Source: Runella sp. CRIBMP
Lineage (GTDB): Bacteria; Bacteroidota; Bacteroidia; Cytophagales; Spirosomataceae
Direction: 5' to 3'
Length of the DNA: 64,000 bases
Assembly (NCBI RefSeq): GCF_009905605.1
Contig: NZ_JAAAKZ010000014.1
Span: forward strand, 79,610 to 143,609
The notes under the pieces are model-generated. The model searched no databases, was not told the DNA's origin, and saw only the letters and a program-made list of their open reading frames with translations. This document shows, in pieces, positions 33,659 through 43,742 of the stretch. Positions within the stretch are counted from its first letter, which is position 1. Each line of letters opens with the position of its first letter. The position numbers and the translations under genes are program-made.

Positions 33659-35161
33659 ATGGGAGTTATCATTCGCCAAAGTCTTAAAAATTCAATTGTC
33701 ACGTATTTTGGCGTAATCATCGGGACCGTCAATGTTCTGTACTTGTACAATGCCTTCTTGTCGACAGATCAGATGGGGCTTTACAGCGCCATTACGAGTT
33801 TTCCGTTGGTTTTCGCTTCGTTTACCCAGTTGGGCATTCCGCTGATTGCAGTACGTTTTTTCAATAGGTTTAAGGACGAAGCCAAACAACACAACGGTTT
33901 TTTTGCTTTTTTGATGGTTGCGCCGCTGGCGGGGTGCTTGATTTTCAGTGTGTTGTATGTTTTTGGGCGTGATTTATTTCGGTGGATTTATCAAGATGGT
34001 TCTCCACTGTTGGTTCAATATTATTATTATTTACTTCCACTGACCATTTGTTTGGTCTACATGACCGTTTTGGAAGCCTACGCGCGGGTGCATCTACGAA
34101 TTGTGGTCCCCGCCATCATTCGCGAATTGGGCGTTAAGCTAACAAACTCGGCCTTGGCGGTGGGCTACGGAATGCACTGGATTACTTTCGATCAGCTTAT
34201 TATGGCGCTGGTACTCGTGCATTTGTTGGCCGTTTTTGCGTTGTTGGGCTATTTACAATGGCTGGGTAGGTTGTACTGGAAAGTCGATTTTAGCTTTTTG
34301 CGCAAGCCAATTTTTAACGAAATGTGGCAGTATGGCTTGTGGGTCTTAATGGGCGGGGTAAGTGTCAATCTGGCGGTCAACATTGAAAAATTTTTCCTCC
34401 CAGCCTACTCCAACGGGATGACCAACACCGCAATTTTTGACATTGCGGCCAAAATTGCCCTTGTCATCGCCATTCCAAGAAATGCTCTGTCGTCTATCAG
34501 TACGCCGCTGCTAAACGAGTCTTGGAGTCGCAATGATATGGAACACATCGACGAGATTTACAAAAAATCTTCGCTTAATCTGTTGATTATCGGTGGGTTA
34601 TTGTTTTTAGGGATTTGGTGCAATATCGACAGTATTTTCAAAATTATTCCTAAATCGGAGGTGTATGAGCAGGGGAAATGGGTGGTGCTTTTTGTAGGGC
34701 TGGGCAGGGTGATTGATATGGCCACGGGGCTCAACTCTGAAATTCTGATTGGTTCAAAGTATTATCGTTACGACCTTGCATTTTACATTTTTCAGACCGT
34801 TTTGCTCGTGATTGCCAACGCCCTATTGATTCCAATTTATGGGTACAACGGAGCCGCATTGGCCATGTTGGTGTCGCTCACGCTCTACAACGCCATTAAA
34901 TTCTGGTTTATTTATTCCCGTTTTGGCCTTCAGCCTTTCACCCCTGCTACCATCAAAGCGGTTGCATTACTGGTGGTTACGTACGGAATCACCCAGGTGA
35001 TTTCCATCCCCAACGACAGCCTTGGGATGGTATTTGTCGGCATTGCGGTCAAATCATTCGTGATTCTGTTGGTACTAGGCGGTGGGGTTCTGGGACTAAG
35101 AATTTCCGAAGATGCCAATCAAACGCTGTTGGGTATTTGGCGCAAATACAGAAAGAAATAA
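33659..35161 (+). CDS. Polysaccharide flippase (Wzx-like, MATE/PST superfamily)
   Basis: 500 residues with about 13-14 membrane helices, starting with MGVIIRQSLKNSIVTYFGVI typical of PST flippases. It would flip lipid-linked oligosaccharide across the inner membrane. It starts 9 bp after the TylF-like gene and is the last gene before a strong terminator. No polymerase (Wzy) is seen in this stretch. Confidence 0.88.
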   Translation: MGVIIRQSLKNSIVTYFGVIIGTVNVLYLYNAFLSTDQMGLYSAITSFPLVFASFTQLGIPLIAVRFFNRFKDEAKQHNGFFAFLMVAPLAGCLIFSVLYVFGRDLFRWIYQDGSPLLVQYYYYLLPLTICLVYMTVLEAYARVHLRIVVPAIIRELGVKLTNSALAVGYGMHWITFDQLIMALVLVHLLAVFALLGYLQWLGRLYWKVDFSFLRKPIFNEMWQYGLWVLMGGVSVNLAVNIEKFFLPAYSNGMTNTAIFDIAAKIALVIAIPRNALSSISTPLLNESWSRNDMEHIDEIYKKSSLNLLIIGGLLFLGIWCNIDSIFKIIPKSEVYEQGKWVVLFVGLGRVIDMATGLNSEILIGSKYYRYDLAFYIFQTVLLVIANALLIPIYGYNGAALAMLVSLTLYNAIKFWFIYSRFGLQPFTPATIKAVALLVVTYGITQVISIPNDSLGMVFVGIAVKSFVILLVLGGGVLGLRISEDANQTLLGIWRKYRKK

Positions 35162-35192
35162 TCTTCATTTTTAAGATTGAATTCATAAAAAA

Positions 35193-35228
35193 ACACTGGC
35201 TTGGAGTACCAATTCCCCAAGCCAGTGT
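35193..35228. terminator. Bidirectional terminator
   Basis: ACACTGGCTTGG and CCAAGCCAGTGT form a perfect 12-bp stem, with an A run before and a T-rich/A-rich stretch after. It separates the flippase gene from the convergent META lipoprotein gene. Confidence 0.85.
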
Positions 35229-35247
35229 CTAAAAATAGAAATGTATT

Positions 35248-35727
35248 TTAGCGTTTAAAATACATAATTTCAGAAACAGGCTCTCCTACGTAAAGTTTAA
35301 GCGAAGTGCCGTCGACCGAAAATTTGGTCACGTTTTTTAGATTATTAAGGAAATTATACTCGGCTTTCATCATTTCGGGCGTGCCAGCCATTTTGGTCGT
35401 ACTGACGGGCGCGACGAACTCAATGCTGGATTTAGCTTCATTAAACGTAAAATGGGTATTGTAGAGATTTACGAATGCTCGTCCGTTCACTTGCAATTTA
35501 TCAGTGGTCTCTGAAGCGGTAAATTCGATAGAGGCTTCGCCGTCGGCGGGTACCGTTTTGTCTTTCAGGTATTCCGTAAATGTCCATTTCCCAGACAGTT
35601 TGTTAAAATTTACGCGAGCATTGGTGACGTTTTTGGCGGCTTGCAATTCATCTTCAATCGTAACGCTCGTTTTCGCACAGCTCACACACAGGAGCAATAG
35701 CGTGGCAAAAAAGGGGATTTTAATCAT
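35248..35727 (-). CDS. META-domain lipoprotein
   Basis: 159 residues. Lipoprotein signal MIKIPFFATLLLLCVSCAK with the lipid-acceptor Cys in VSC. The body matches the META/HslJ domain: KLSGKWTFTEYLKDKTVP, IEFTASETTDKLQVNGRA, VSTTKMAGTPEMMKAEYNFL and VDGTSLKLYV. Family members are envelope proteins of unclear role, in E. coli linked to novobiocin resistance. Confidence 0.85.
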   Translation of the reverse strand: MIKIPFFATLLLLCVSCAKTSVTIEDELQAAKNVTNARVNFNKLSGKWTFTEYLKDKTVPADGEASIEFTASETTDKLQVNGRAFVNLYNTHFTFNEAKSSIEFVAPVSTTKMAGTPEMMKAEYNFLNNLKNVTKFSVDGTSLKLYVGEPVSEIMYFKR

Positions 35728-35820
35728 GGCTAAAAGCGTTTTTTGGTTGTTTATAGTCCTACCTGGTTCTTCAATGCAGAACCATAAAAAAGACGCAAAT
35801 CGGCCTGATTTGGTTGGAAT

Positions 35821-37839
35821 CTACTTCCTGATTTTATACACTTGCCCACTAACGGGTGCAATTTGGCCTTCTGGTGCGGTAGTAGTTTGAAACACCAAAT
35901 CATAATCACTAAGGTTGATGTTTTCCAAAGATATGCCCGATTGACTGTCAAAATTAGCTACAAAAATATACATAGGAGCGATGGCTTGGGTCCATGCGAC
36001 AAGTGTTTTTGTGGTATCGGGCGGCAAAATCCACTTGATTTGTTGGTTGGCGATTTGTTTCCAAATCGTTTCTGCAAAAATACGTAAGTCGTTGATTTCA
36101 CGGAACTGCGCCATGTTTTCACCCCATTCAAACGGTCCGTGAGTTACTTTGTCGGTTTCGGCATCGTCGTGAATTTGAAAAACGTACAGTTTGGAATATT
36201 CTTCGTTTTTCCCCCGCGTTAAGTGAAGGTTTCGCACCTCAAATCCAAGGCTGTAATAACTTGGCATATCCGTTAAGAATATTCCAACAAAATAGCGAAG
36301 GAGGTTGCCCGTTCGGTAAAATTCATCAAAACGCGGGTCGTCTTTGTCGGCCGTGATAATCGTAAAACTAGGGGCAAAATTACGACTGTGGAGCAATTGG
36401 TCGTACAAGGTAAAACGCTCCCGGAATTCGGGGGAGTCGATGACCGCCGCCTGCAAATCCCCGAGCGTAGCGTCGGCGTGGATGGCTTCCAAATGGTCAA
36501 ACTCATCGCCGTAGCCCATCACGTTGGGAGGAGCGATAAAGGTCTCGGCGTAAAACGCGAAGTGGGGCGTTCCGCGTCGTTGAATGTATTTTTTAACGGC
36601 ACTCAGCGGGTCATAAAAAGCATCGGGATGGGCAGGAACACCCTCTGGACGCATTTGTACGTGAGCCATATCGCCGCGCATAAAATCAAAATTGAATTCC
36701 TGCTGGCATTCAAGGTATTTTCTTGAAAAGTAATTCCAAGCGTCTATATTGGGGCGTTCAAAATCCAGTTCCCAATGCCGATTATCATTTTTGGAATGAT
36801 AAAATCGGTAGCGTGTCAGCGGCCCAAATACCCTCGACATACCCTCAGGATGGTCAAAATCGTATTGAAACCACTGCGTTCCGCGCTCGTCAAGGACAAA
36901 AACCTCTGGATTGATATGCAGTCCCCGGTAGGGTGGCGCCATGGTCATGGGCAGGGTTTCGAAGCCGTGGGCAAGCAAATCCTTCATCAACTCAATGCGT
37001 CGGTGCAATCGTTGTTGATGGTCAAAACCAAAAATAATTTCCTGCCGTCGCTTATCAGTAAGCAAGGGAATGCTCGGGTCGAAAAGGATGGATTTATCAA
37101 AATACAATCCACTGCTGTCGGCCGTGCCGCAGTTGTGGAGGTGTTGCCAAATCACTTCTTCAACCTGTTGCCAAATATGCTCCGAATGGTCGGTCAGTCG
37201 GCCGCCATCGCGGCGCACCCACTCAAAAAGTCGGGGATGAATCAGCGCAATTTCCGAAAAACGGTCGGTGTGGGGAATTACGTCCAAGCCAACAGTTTTG
37301 CCCAGGGCGTGCAGTAAATTAACGACCGCTTTCAGTTGTTTTTCCACGGAGTCCAACCACGGAATGGCCTGTTGAAGCGGCCAACTGTAAAACTCTTGGT
37401 TGATGTTCCAGCTCACTTTTCCGTACAAACTTCCCACCACGCCCGGCTCCCAAATGGGTAGAAGATGAATGGAATCGTGGAACTTGGGCAGGGTAAGCGC
37501 ATAGCCTACAACGTTCCAAAAGCTACCAATGGTTCGGACATTGACGCCGACCATGTTGGATTTTTTGAGCCATTGACTGTCTTTTTGAGTGGCCAATGGG
37601 GATAAAATTGTTTCGTTTGGGTTGAGCGCTCGCATCATCGTCTCGGTGCCGAGTTTTTTTTGCAGGATGTTTAACACCTGAAAAACGTCAAATTTAGTGG
37701 CGAATTCAGGTAATAAACCAGCTACAAACGAAACTCTGGAGCGCTCATAGTCAGTAAGATGCAGGTGATAGGTGTTACGCCAATCTGTCACGTACGCGTC
37801 GCGCGTATGTGTACTGGTGGTGTCGAGAATATTCATCAT
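35821..37839 (-). CDS. Alpha-amylase-like (GH13-clan) enzyme
   Basis: 672 residues without a signal peptide. Features of a TIM-barrel amylase: SIHLLPIWEPGVVGSLYGKV (region like conserved site near the first strands), LGKTVGLDVIPHTDRFSE, FNFDFMRGDMAHVQMRPEG (nucleophile Asp region near residue 385) and FAFYAETFIAPPNVMG (general acid Glu near residue 430). It is divergent from classical GH13, so substrate is open: intracellular alpha-glucan or oligosaccharide metabolism is plausible. Upstream is the GH127 gene on the same strand. Confidence 0.75.
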   Translation of the reverse strand: MMNILDTTSTHTRDAYVTDWRNTYHLHLTDYERSRVSFVAGLLPEFATKFDVFQVLNILQKKLGTETMMRALNPNETILSPLATQKDSQWLKKSNMVGVNVRTIGSFWNVVGYALTLPKFHDSIHLLPIWEPGVVGSLYGKVSWNINQEFYSWPLQQAIPWLDSVEKQLKAVVNLLHALGKTVGLDVIPHTDRFSEIALIHPRLFEWVRRDGGRLTDHSEHIWQQVEEVIWQHLHNCGTADSSGLYFDKSILFDPSIPLLTDKRRQEIIFGFDHQQRLHRRIELMKDLLAHGFETLPMTMAPPYRGLHINPEVFVLDERGTQWFQYDFDHPEGMSRVFGPLTRYRFYHSKNDNRHWELDFERPNIDAWNYFSRKYLECQQEFNFDFMRGDMAHVQMRPEGVPAHPDAFYDPLSAVKKYIQRRGTPHFAFYAETFIAPPNVMGYGDEFDHLEAIHADATLGDLQAAVIDSPEFRERFTLYDQLLHSRNFAPSFTIITADKDDPRFDEFYRTGNLLRYFVGIFLTDMPSYYSLGFEVRNLHLTRGKNEEYSKLYVFQIHDDAETDKVTHGPFEWGENMAQFREINDLRIFAETIWKQIANQQIKWILPPDTTKTLVAWTQAIAPMYIFVANFDSQSGISLENINLSDYDLVFQTTTAPEGQIAPVSGQVYKIRK

Positions 37840-37899
37840 AGGTTGTGTAAGTCAGCAAAATAATATTTTTATGGGGAAAAGTGCAAAAAATCCCGCATA

Positions 37900-40302
37900 T
37901 TACTTTACAGACCATTCAATAATCCCTCCCGCATACTCCTTAGGTAGCATCACTTCCATTTTCAACGCTTTGGCCTTTACGGGTTCAAAATAAAGCTCAT
38001 TGTATTGGTCTTTTGCTATCCCAAACGGGCCTTTGGGTTGAACGGGTTTCCATTCTCCTGATTCGTTTTGGTAAAGTAACCGCCACGAAGCGGGCACGCG
38101 ACACCCACCCCACGGGCCGTCGTCAAACCAATAAACGTTGGTGGATGAAATGGTTTCTGGTTTGTCAAAAGTGTATTGGACCCATTGAAGCGTATCTTTC
38201 ATGGGCCACCAGTGGTAGTAAATATTGTCGTGGTCGTTGGAGTTTTTGGGCTCGGCTTGGTCGTTGAGCGCGATGAGGGTTTTGGTCACGTGCGAGGCCG
38301 ACAGCTTACTTTTGGATGCAATAGTAGTAGCTGGGAGTGGGCGAGAAGCAGAGGGTTTTGTGCCAAACCAAACAGCCATTTCACCTGGCCCACGGTTGGC
38401 CCATGCGTAATAAGGAATGGCTTCAAAAGTAGCCTTGGAGACATTGATTTGATGGTCTATTGTCCGTTTGGATTGTTCAACTTCCGCTTTAATCACCGTG
38501 ACACCGTCCAGAAAATCAGGACGATAGCTGGCCGTGAAAGCGGTTTCGGGGTTGACCACCAAGTTGAGCACCCGACCTTCCGAATGCTCGGGCCATTCGG
38601 CACAATACACAATCGGGCCGCGTTGAAGCGCAATTTTGTCTTGGTCAGCAACCACTTTTTTATTGGCGGCTACTTGCCTAATGGGCATCGGTAAAGTCAG
38701 TTGGATAACGTCCCCTTTTTTCCATTCTCTTTTGATAACGGCGTATCCATTTTCGAGTTGGTACTCGGCGGGTTTGCCGTTGACCATCAAGGTAAAAAGA
38801 GTATCATCTTTTTTCGTAAAAGAATATAAGTCGCTCGGTAGTGGTTGGTTTTGCGCCCAGCCGGGTATCCGAATGGCCATCTCGAAGTTTTTACGTTTGG
38901 CGGGGTTCAGAGTGAAATCAACCGTACCGTTCCACGGATAATTGGTCGTTTGGGTAATTTGGACTGCGGTTCCGTTGAGCATGATTTCGGCGTTACTGCT
39001 CATGAACAAATTGGCAAAAACGCGGTCATTTTGTTGGGCATAAACATAACCTGGAACAGACGGGATAAACCGACACACATTGCTCGGGCAACAGGCGCAA
39101 CCAAACCACGCACTCCGTGAATGTTGCCCCAAAGATTCGAGCGGATTGGGATAAAAAAAGCGGTCGCCGCTGAGTGACACCCCCGACACCATGCCGTTGT
39201 ACAGCGTGCGCTCTAGCACATCATAAAAACGGGAATCGCCGTGGAGCAGAAAAAGGCGGTAATTCCAATAAATATTGCCAATGGAGGCACAGGTTTCGTT
39301 GTAGGCCGACATATTCGGCAATTCGTAAGGAGCGCCAAATCCTTCGTGGCCACCCGCCGCGCCGATGCCCCCCGTGAGGTAAAATTTGTCATCGATGATG
39401 TCTTCCCAGATTTTGTCAATGGCGTTGAGGTAAGCTTTGTCGCCCGTGATGGCGGCTACGTCGGCCATGCCAGCGTACATATAAGTGGCGCGAACGGCGT
39501 GCCCAACGGCCTCGGTTTGTTCTGTCACCTTTTTATGGTCTTGGCTGTATTCTTTGCCTTTGCCGCGCACGTCCAGAAAAAATTTGGCCAAATCAAGGTA
39601 CTTTTTCTGGTTTGTAGTGCGGTAGAGTTTCACCAGCGCCATTTCGATGATTTGGTGGCCGGGAGCGTGGTCCAACTTGCCGGGGCCAAATTCACGACAG
39701 AGCAAATCCGCGTTTTTGATGGCAATGTTTAACAATGTTTTTTTGCCTGTGGCCTGAAAATGGGCAACGGCGGCCTCAATCAAATGCCCGCTGTTGTATA
39801 ACTCATGACTCAAATCAGACTCTTTTTCCCAGCGTTTCAGGCCCGACCAAGGGTGCGTATGTAGTGGGTCGATGGTTCGATTGGTATATAGATAACCGTC
39901 GGGTTCTTGCGCTTTGCCCACGTAGTCAATGAGCGTGTCAAGGCGGGCTTCCAAATGTTTGTCGGGGAATGTTTGCAACGAAAAACTGGCTCCTTCCAAG
40001 ATTTTGTAAATATCAGTATCGTCAAAAGGGTATTCAGTGCAAAACTTGCCCGATTTGATTTTGGCGGCAAATAAAAAATTGTTGACCCGTCCTGTATTGT
40101 AGCACTGCTCTAGGGCAATCGGAATCGTGACGTCGTGGTTGCGTTTGATGCGTGGTGCCCAAAACTGATCATTGACTTTTACGGCCGTAAACGGCACGGG
40201 TTGAATCGGATAATCGCCCTTGGGTTGGCTTTTGACGGTGTTTGTAACGAAAATGACGAACCAAAAGAGGACTGCCGTTTTTAATTTGACCATGTTTAAC
40301 AT
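37900..40302 (-). CDS. Glycoside hydrolase family 127 (beta-L-arabinofuranosidase-like)
   Basis: 800 residues with a signal peptide (AVLFWFVIFVTNTVKSQ). GH127 core: FTAVKVNDQFWAPRIKRNHD, EFGPGKLDHAPGHQIIEMAL, and the zinc/cysteine catalytic centre formed by YNETCASIGN (about residue 336) and FGCACCPSNVCR (about residue 405, adjacent Cys). An extra C-terminal beta domain (VYWFDDGPWGGCRVPASWRL) resembles a carbohydrate-binding module found in many Bacteroidota GH127. It probably removes L-arabinofuranose from plant polymers in the periplasm. Confidence 0.92.
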   Translation of the reverse strand: MLNMVKLKTAVLFWFVIFVTNTVKSQPKGDYPIQPVPFTAVKVNDQFWAPRIKRNHDVTIPIALEQCYNTGRVNNFLFAAKIKSGKFCTEYPFDDTDIYKILEGASFSLQTFPDKHLEARLDTLIDYVGKAQEPDGYLYTNRTIDPLHTHPWSGLKRWEKESDLSHELYNSGHLIEAAVAHFQATGKKTLLNIAIKNADLLCREFGPGKLDHAPGHQIIEMALVKLYRTTNQKKYLDLAKFFLDVRGKGKEYSQDHKKVTEQTEAVGHAVRATYMYAGMADVAAITGDKAYLNAIDKIWEDIIDDKFYLTGGIGAAGGHEGFGAPYELPNMSAYNETCASIGNIYWNYRLFLLHGDSRFYDVLERTLYNGMVSGVSLSGDRFFYPNPLESLGQHSRSAWFGCACCPSNVCRFIPSVPGYVYAQQNDRVFANLFMSSNAEIMLNGTAVQITQTTNYPWNGTVDFTLNPAKRKNFEMAIRIPGWAQNQPLPSDLYSFTKKDDTLFTLMVNGKPAEYQLENGYAVIKREWKKGDVIQLTLPMPIRQVAANKKVVADQDKIALQRGPIVYCAEWPEHSEGRVLNLVVNPETAFTASYRPDFLDGVTVIKAEVEQSKRTIDHQINVSKATFEAIPYYAWANRGPGEMAVWFGTKPSASRPLPATTIASKSKLSASHVTKTLIALNDQAEPKNSNDHDNIYYHWWPMKDTLQWVQYTFDKPETISSTNVYWFDDGPWGGCRVPASWRLLYQNESGEWKPVQPKGPFGIAKDQYNELYFEPVKAKALKMEVMLPKEYAGGIIEWSVK

Positions 40303-40436
40303 TAGGAATCCGATTTTATCTTTCTGAAAAAAACTGTTTTTGCAGTGTTCAAAAATAATGATATTCTCGTTCCCTTCCGCACAAAAAGGGCAAATAGGGA
40401 GGCCGTGCTGCTTTTCTTTTAAAATAACAGATTTGG

Positions 40437-41171
40437 CTAGGGTAGCCTCACCTCCAAGCTAAGCTGGTAACTGCCCGTAGCGCCTAGGTAAGTAGGGTCA
40501 AAACTAGCAGTGACCGAGTTTTTGTATGACTGATTGGCATTGCGCTGACGGAGGAGCATCGATTGATTGGTGGGCAAATAACGGGCCGTAACGGTATATT
40601 TTCCGAGGGGAATGTCTTGCGCATTTTCATCGCCCGTTTTTATGGTCAGGGTTTTACCGGCATTGCCATCAATGAGCATTCCGACGGGTTTAAAAGTAAA
40701 TTCAACGTTGTCGGTGTCGAAGAATACTCCGATGGCACCGTACACTTCCAATGATCCGCCGTAGTGCCCCGACATACCAAATTCTTTTGGTTTTTCTCCC
40801 GTCAATTTCCAATGCAGGTTGCGAATAGCGCCTTCGGTGCCCGCAAAGGCCCCCGTGGTTTCGGGAAATAAATCAAGGACGTAGGTTTTGTTGTCAAAAC
40901 GGACGGTCACCGTACCCCGAACGTACCACGAGCCAGCATTGACCGATAGGCTATAATGCCCGTTGGCATCGGTTTTCCCCAAGATGTTATTGTTGTAAAA
41001 TTGGGCGTTGTTGACCACTATATCGGCATTGGCCAAAGGTTTACCGTTGGTGTCAACGACGCGTCCCGAAACAATCCCTTTTTGGGGGCTGTCCGAATCA
41101 GGATGTACATGTGCGTGGGGAGGAATGCAGGACGATAGCAGCGCCAGAGCGGCGTAGAGCAATGTTTTCAT
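40437..41171 (-). CDS. Lipoprotein with carboxypeptidase regulatory-like domain
   Basis: 244 residues, lipoprotein signal (LLYAALALLSSCIPPH). A CarboxypepD_reg-like beta-sandwich follows: KGIVSGRVVDTNGKPLANAD and GKTDANGHYSLSVNAG. The rest is beta-rich with no recognised family (SLEVYGAIGVFFDTDNVEFT, IPLGKYTVTARYLP). A His-rich patch (PPHAHVHPDSD) lies just after the lipidation site. Function unknown. Confidence 0.78.
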   Translation of the reverse strand: MKTLLYAALALLSSCIPPHAHVHPDSDSPQKGIVSGRVVDTNGKPLANADIVVNNAQFYNNNILGKTDANGHYSLSVNAGSWYVRGTVTVRFDNKTYVLDLFPETTGAFAGTEGAIRNLHWKLTGEKPKEFGMSGHYGGSLEVYGAIGVFFDTDNVEFTFKPVGMLIDGNAGKTLTIKTGDENAQDIPLGKYTVTARYLPTNQSMLLRQRNANQSYKNSVTASFDPTYLGATGSYQLSLEVRLP

Positions 41172-41245
41172 GATTGGCTGTTGTTTTTGTTAAGGGCAAA
41201 ATTGCCCTTCTCCGTGCGCACAACCAACCATGAAATTGATGAAAC

Positions 41246-41286
41246 GGAAAAAGCGACGGCTGAAACGTGATGCCGCCGCTTTTTTC
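41246..41286 (-). terminator. Terminator downstream of the S9 peptidase
   Basis: Read on the minus strand, GAAAAAAGCGGCGGC pairs with GCCGTCGCTTTTTCC around a loop, followed by a pyrimidine-rich stretch. It lies 21 bp after the peptidase stop. Confidence 0.65.
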
Positions 41287-41306
41287 AGTTGAGTGTCTTT
41301 TCTGAT

Positions 41307-43598
41307 TTATTTCGTACCTTCATTCACCGTAATCGGCATGGTCCATGCGGGGGGCTCAATTCCTAGCAAATGCCGTACGAAAAAATCGCGCCGCTTGCGC
41401 TCACCGTACTCGCCGCCGGTGGAGTGGGCCATATTGGGTACCATCAAAAAATCAAAATCTTTGTTGGCTTTGATGAGCGCATTCACCAACTGCATGGTGG
41501 ATGCGGGGTCGACGTTGTCGTCTACTTCACCCAGAATCAGCAACAATTTTCCTTGTAGTTTTTCGGCGTGGGTCACGTTGGAGCAGTCGGCATAATGCGG
41601 CCCGATGGGGTAGCCCATCCATTGTTCGTTCCACCAGATTTTATCCATTCGGTTGTCGTGGCAACCGCAGGAAGAAACGCCCACTTTGTAAAAATCAGGA
41701 TAAAATAAAAGTCCCCCCGTGGAGCTTTGCCCACCCGCTGAGGTGCCGTAGATTCCTACGCGACTAAGGTCGAGTGAGGGATATTTTTTGGCGGCTTCTT
41801 GCATCCATAACATCCGGTCAGGAAAGCCCGCGTCTTTTAGATTTTGCCAACATACATCATGAAAAGCTTTGGAACGGTTGGACGTACCCATGCCGTCGAG
41901 TTGCACGACAATGAAGCCCAATTCGGCCAGTTCAAACATCGAACGGTTGTAGGTCATAAACGATTTTGGCGTAAACGAACTGTGCGGCCCCGCGTAGATA
42001 TTTTCAATGACGGGGTATTTTTTAGTGGGGTCAAAATTGGTAGGGCGAACGATAATCCCCCAAATATCGGTTTTGCCGTCGCGCCCTTTGGCCGTAAATA
42101 CTTCTGGGGCTTTCCAACCGGCTTTTTGCCATTCTGAAATATCGGCTTTCTCCAATTCCATGAGGACTGAGCCGTCGGTAGCGGAGAGAAGCGTGGTCAG
42201 TTGCGGCATATCAACGCGGGAGTAGGTATCAACAAAATATTTTTTGTCGGGCGAAAAATAGGCAGTATGATTGGCGTTCTCAGAAGTCAGGGCGGTCAGG
42301 CCAGTGCCGTCAAAATTAATGCGATAGTACTGCACAAAGTACGGGTCTTGTTGGGGGTTCATGCCGCTTGCCGCAAAGGTAATACTCCTTTTTTCTTCGT
42401 CGACGTTGACCACATTGCGTACTACCCATTCGCCTTTGGTGATTTGTTTTTTAACTTTTCCAGTCAGACCATCGTACAGATAAAGGTGGTTCCAGCCGTC
42501 GCGCTCAGAGGCCCAGATGATTTCTTTTCCATCCGTTGCGTCGTAACGATAGCGTTTGCCACTGTAATCAATGAAGGTTTTGCTTTGCTCCTCAATCACC
42601 GCCCGCACCGTGCCCGTTGCGGCATTTATTTCCAACACCCTGTACACTTGATGGCCGCGTTGGTTGTACTCGAACGTAAATGCGCGGCTGTCTTTGCGCC
42701 ATTCCGAGCGCGACAACCCGTATTGGTGGTTAAATAGCGCATCATCAACGGGGAGTTGTTTCTGCTCGTCGACCAAAAATAACTGAGGGCGGCGTACTGG
42801 CAACGCATCACCGGGTTTGAGGTATTCGCGGCTTTCGAGTTTGGGTTGGAGTTGGTCTTCGGGCGAGGAGCGCACGAAGTAAATCAGGTGTTTTTGGTTG
42901 GGCCTAACTTTAAATGAAATCAGTTTTTTGGAATCTGGTGACCACTGAACGTAGCCCGAATAATAGTCGCCTTCGGAGCCGTCGAAACTGAGTTGGGTCT
43001 CTTTTTTGGTTTTCTCAAAACGAACGTACACGTTGTAATTCTTGATGTAAGCCGTTCGGGTGCTGTCGGGTGAGAAAACGGGTTTGTCGTTTTGGTCGTT
43101 GGCACCCGCGCCCCAATATCGCCGTTCTTCGGAGCGAACGGGTTCTTTTTTGCGCAATGTGTTGGACGTGAGGCCGTAATTCCACACAAATCCCTCGGCG
43201 CTAAATTCTATTTCTTTGTCATCTTTACTGTACGTAAATGTACCAAAAGGAAGGGCGTAGGGGGTTGTTTTTTTGTTGGTTGCCTCAGAGAGTTTCTGGG
43301 CCAATTGTGCGTGGTCAAAGGCCGCTTGACGGGTTTTGTTGGTGGGGTTAACGGCCATGAATTCTTTTCCGCGAACGGTTTGCACAGAATACCATGCCCA
43401 TTGACTGCTCGCCGACCAGTTGACCAACGCGGGGGCGTTGTAGACTTTGTCTTTGAGGCGGTTTTTGAGGGTTTCTGAGCGTTGATAATCTTCCAAACGC
43501 CCCTGCGCTCGCGAGGATTGGGAAGTAAAGCTTAAAAAAACAAGCATTGCCAGAAAAAGCGACAGCTTGGGGTGGCGGGGAGGCGTCGGCAAAAGCAT
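41307..43598 (-). CDS. Prolyl oligopeptidase family (S9) dipeptidyl-peptidase IV-like
   Basis: 763 residues with a signal peptide ([21 protein letters not shown] region). The N-terminal beta-propeller (DPPIV_N) has [20 protein letters not shown] and [15 protein letters not shown]. The C-terminal alpha/beta hydrolase has the triad: Ser in [11 protein letters not shown] (near residue 620), Asp in [13 protein letters not shown], His in [12 protein letters not shown]. It likely cleaves N-terminal dipeptides or acts as an exopeptidase in the periplasm. Confidence 0.92.
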   Translation of the reverse strand: MLLPTPPRHPKLSLFLAMLVFLSFTSQSSRAQGRLEDYQRSETLKNRLKDKVYNAPALVNWSASSQWAWYSVQTVRGKEFMAVNPTNKTRQAAFDHAQLAQKLSEATNKKTTPYALPFGTFTYSKDDKEIEFSAEGFVWNYGLTSNTLRKKEPVRSEERRYWGAGANDQNDKPVFSPDSTRTAYIKNYNVYVRFEKTKKETQLSFDGSEGDYYSGYVQWSPDSKKLISFKVRPNQKHLIYFVRSSPEDQLQPKLESREYLKPGDALPVRRPQLFLVDEQKQLPVDDALFNHQYGLSRSEWRKDSRAFTFEYNQRGHQVYRVLEINAATGTVRAVIEEQSKTFIDYSGKRYRYDATDGKEIIWASERDGWNHLYLYDGLTGKVKKQITKGEWVVRNVVNVDEEKRSITFAASGMNPQQDPYFVQYYRINFDGTGLTALTSENANHTAYFSPDKKYFVDTYSRVDMPQLTTLLSATDGSVLMELEKADISEWQKAGWKAPEVFTAKGRDGKTDIWGIIVRPTNFDPTKKYPVIENIYAGPHSSFTPKSFMTYNRSMFELAELGFIVVQLDGMGTSNRSKAFHDVCWQNLKDAGFPDRMLWMQEAAKKYPSLDLSRVGIYGTSAGGQSSTGGLLFYPDFYKVGVSSCGCHDNRMDKIWWNEQWMGYPIGPHYADCSNVTHAEKLQGKLLLILGEVDDNVDPASTMQLVNALIKANKDFDFLMVPNMAHSTGGEYGERKRRDFFVRHLLGIEPPAWTMPITVNEGTK

Positions 43599-43742
43599 AG
43601 GATAAAAGGGTTAAGATATTACAAATTTAGGCGACTTTTTTGGGTAAATCTCCCCTCTTCTTGCCTAAATAAGATACTATTTTAACTTTTGTGCTACTGA
43701 ACCGAAATCCCCACCTATTTTTAATGCACGCTTGAATGGTGC

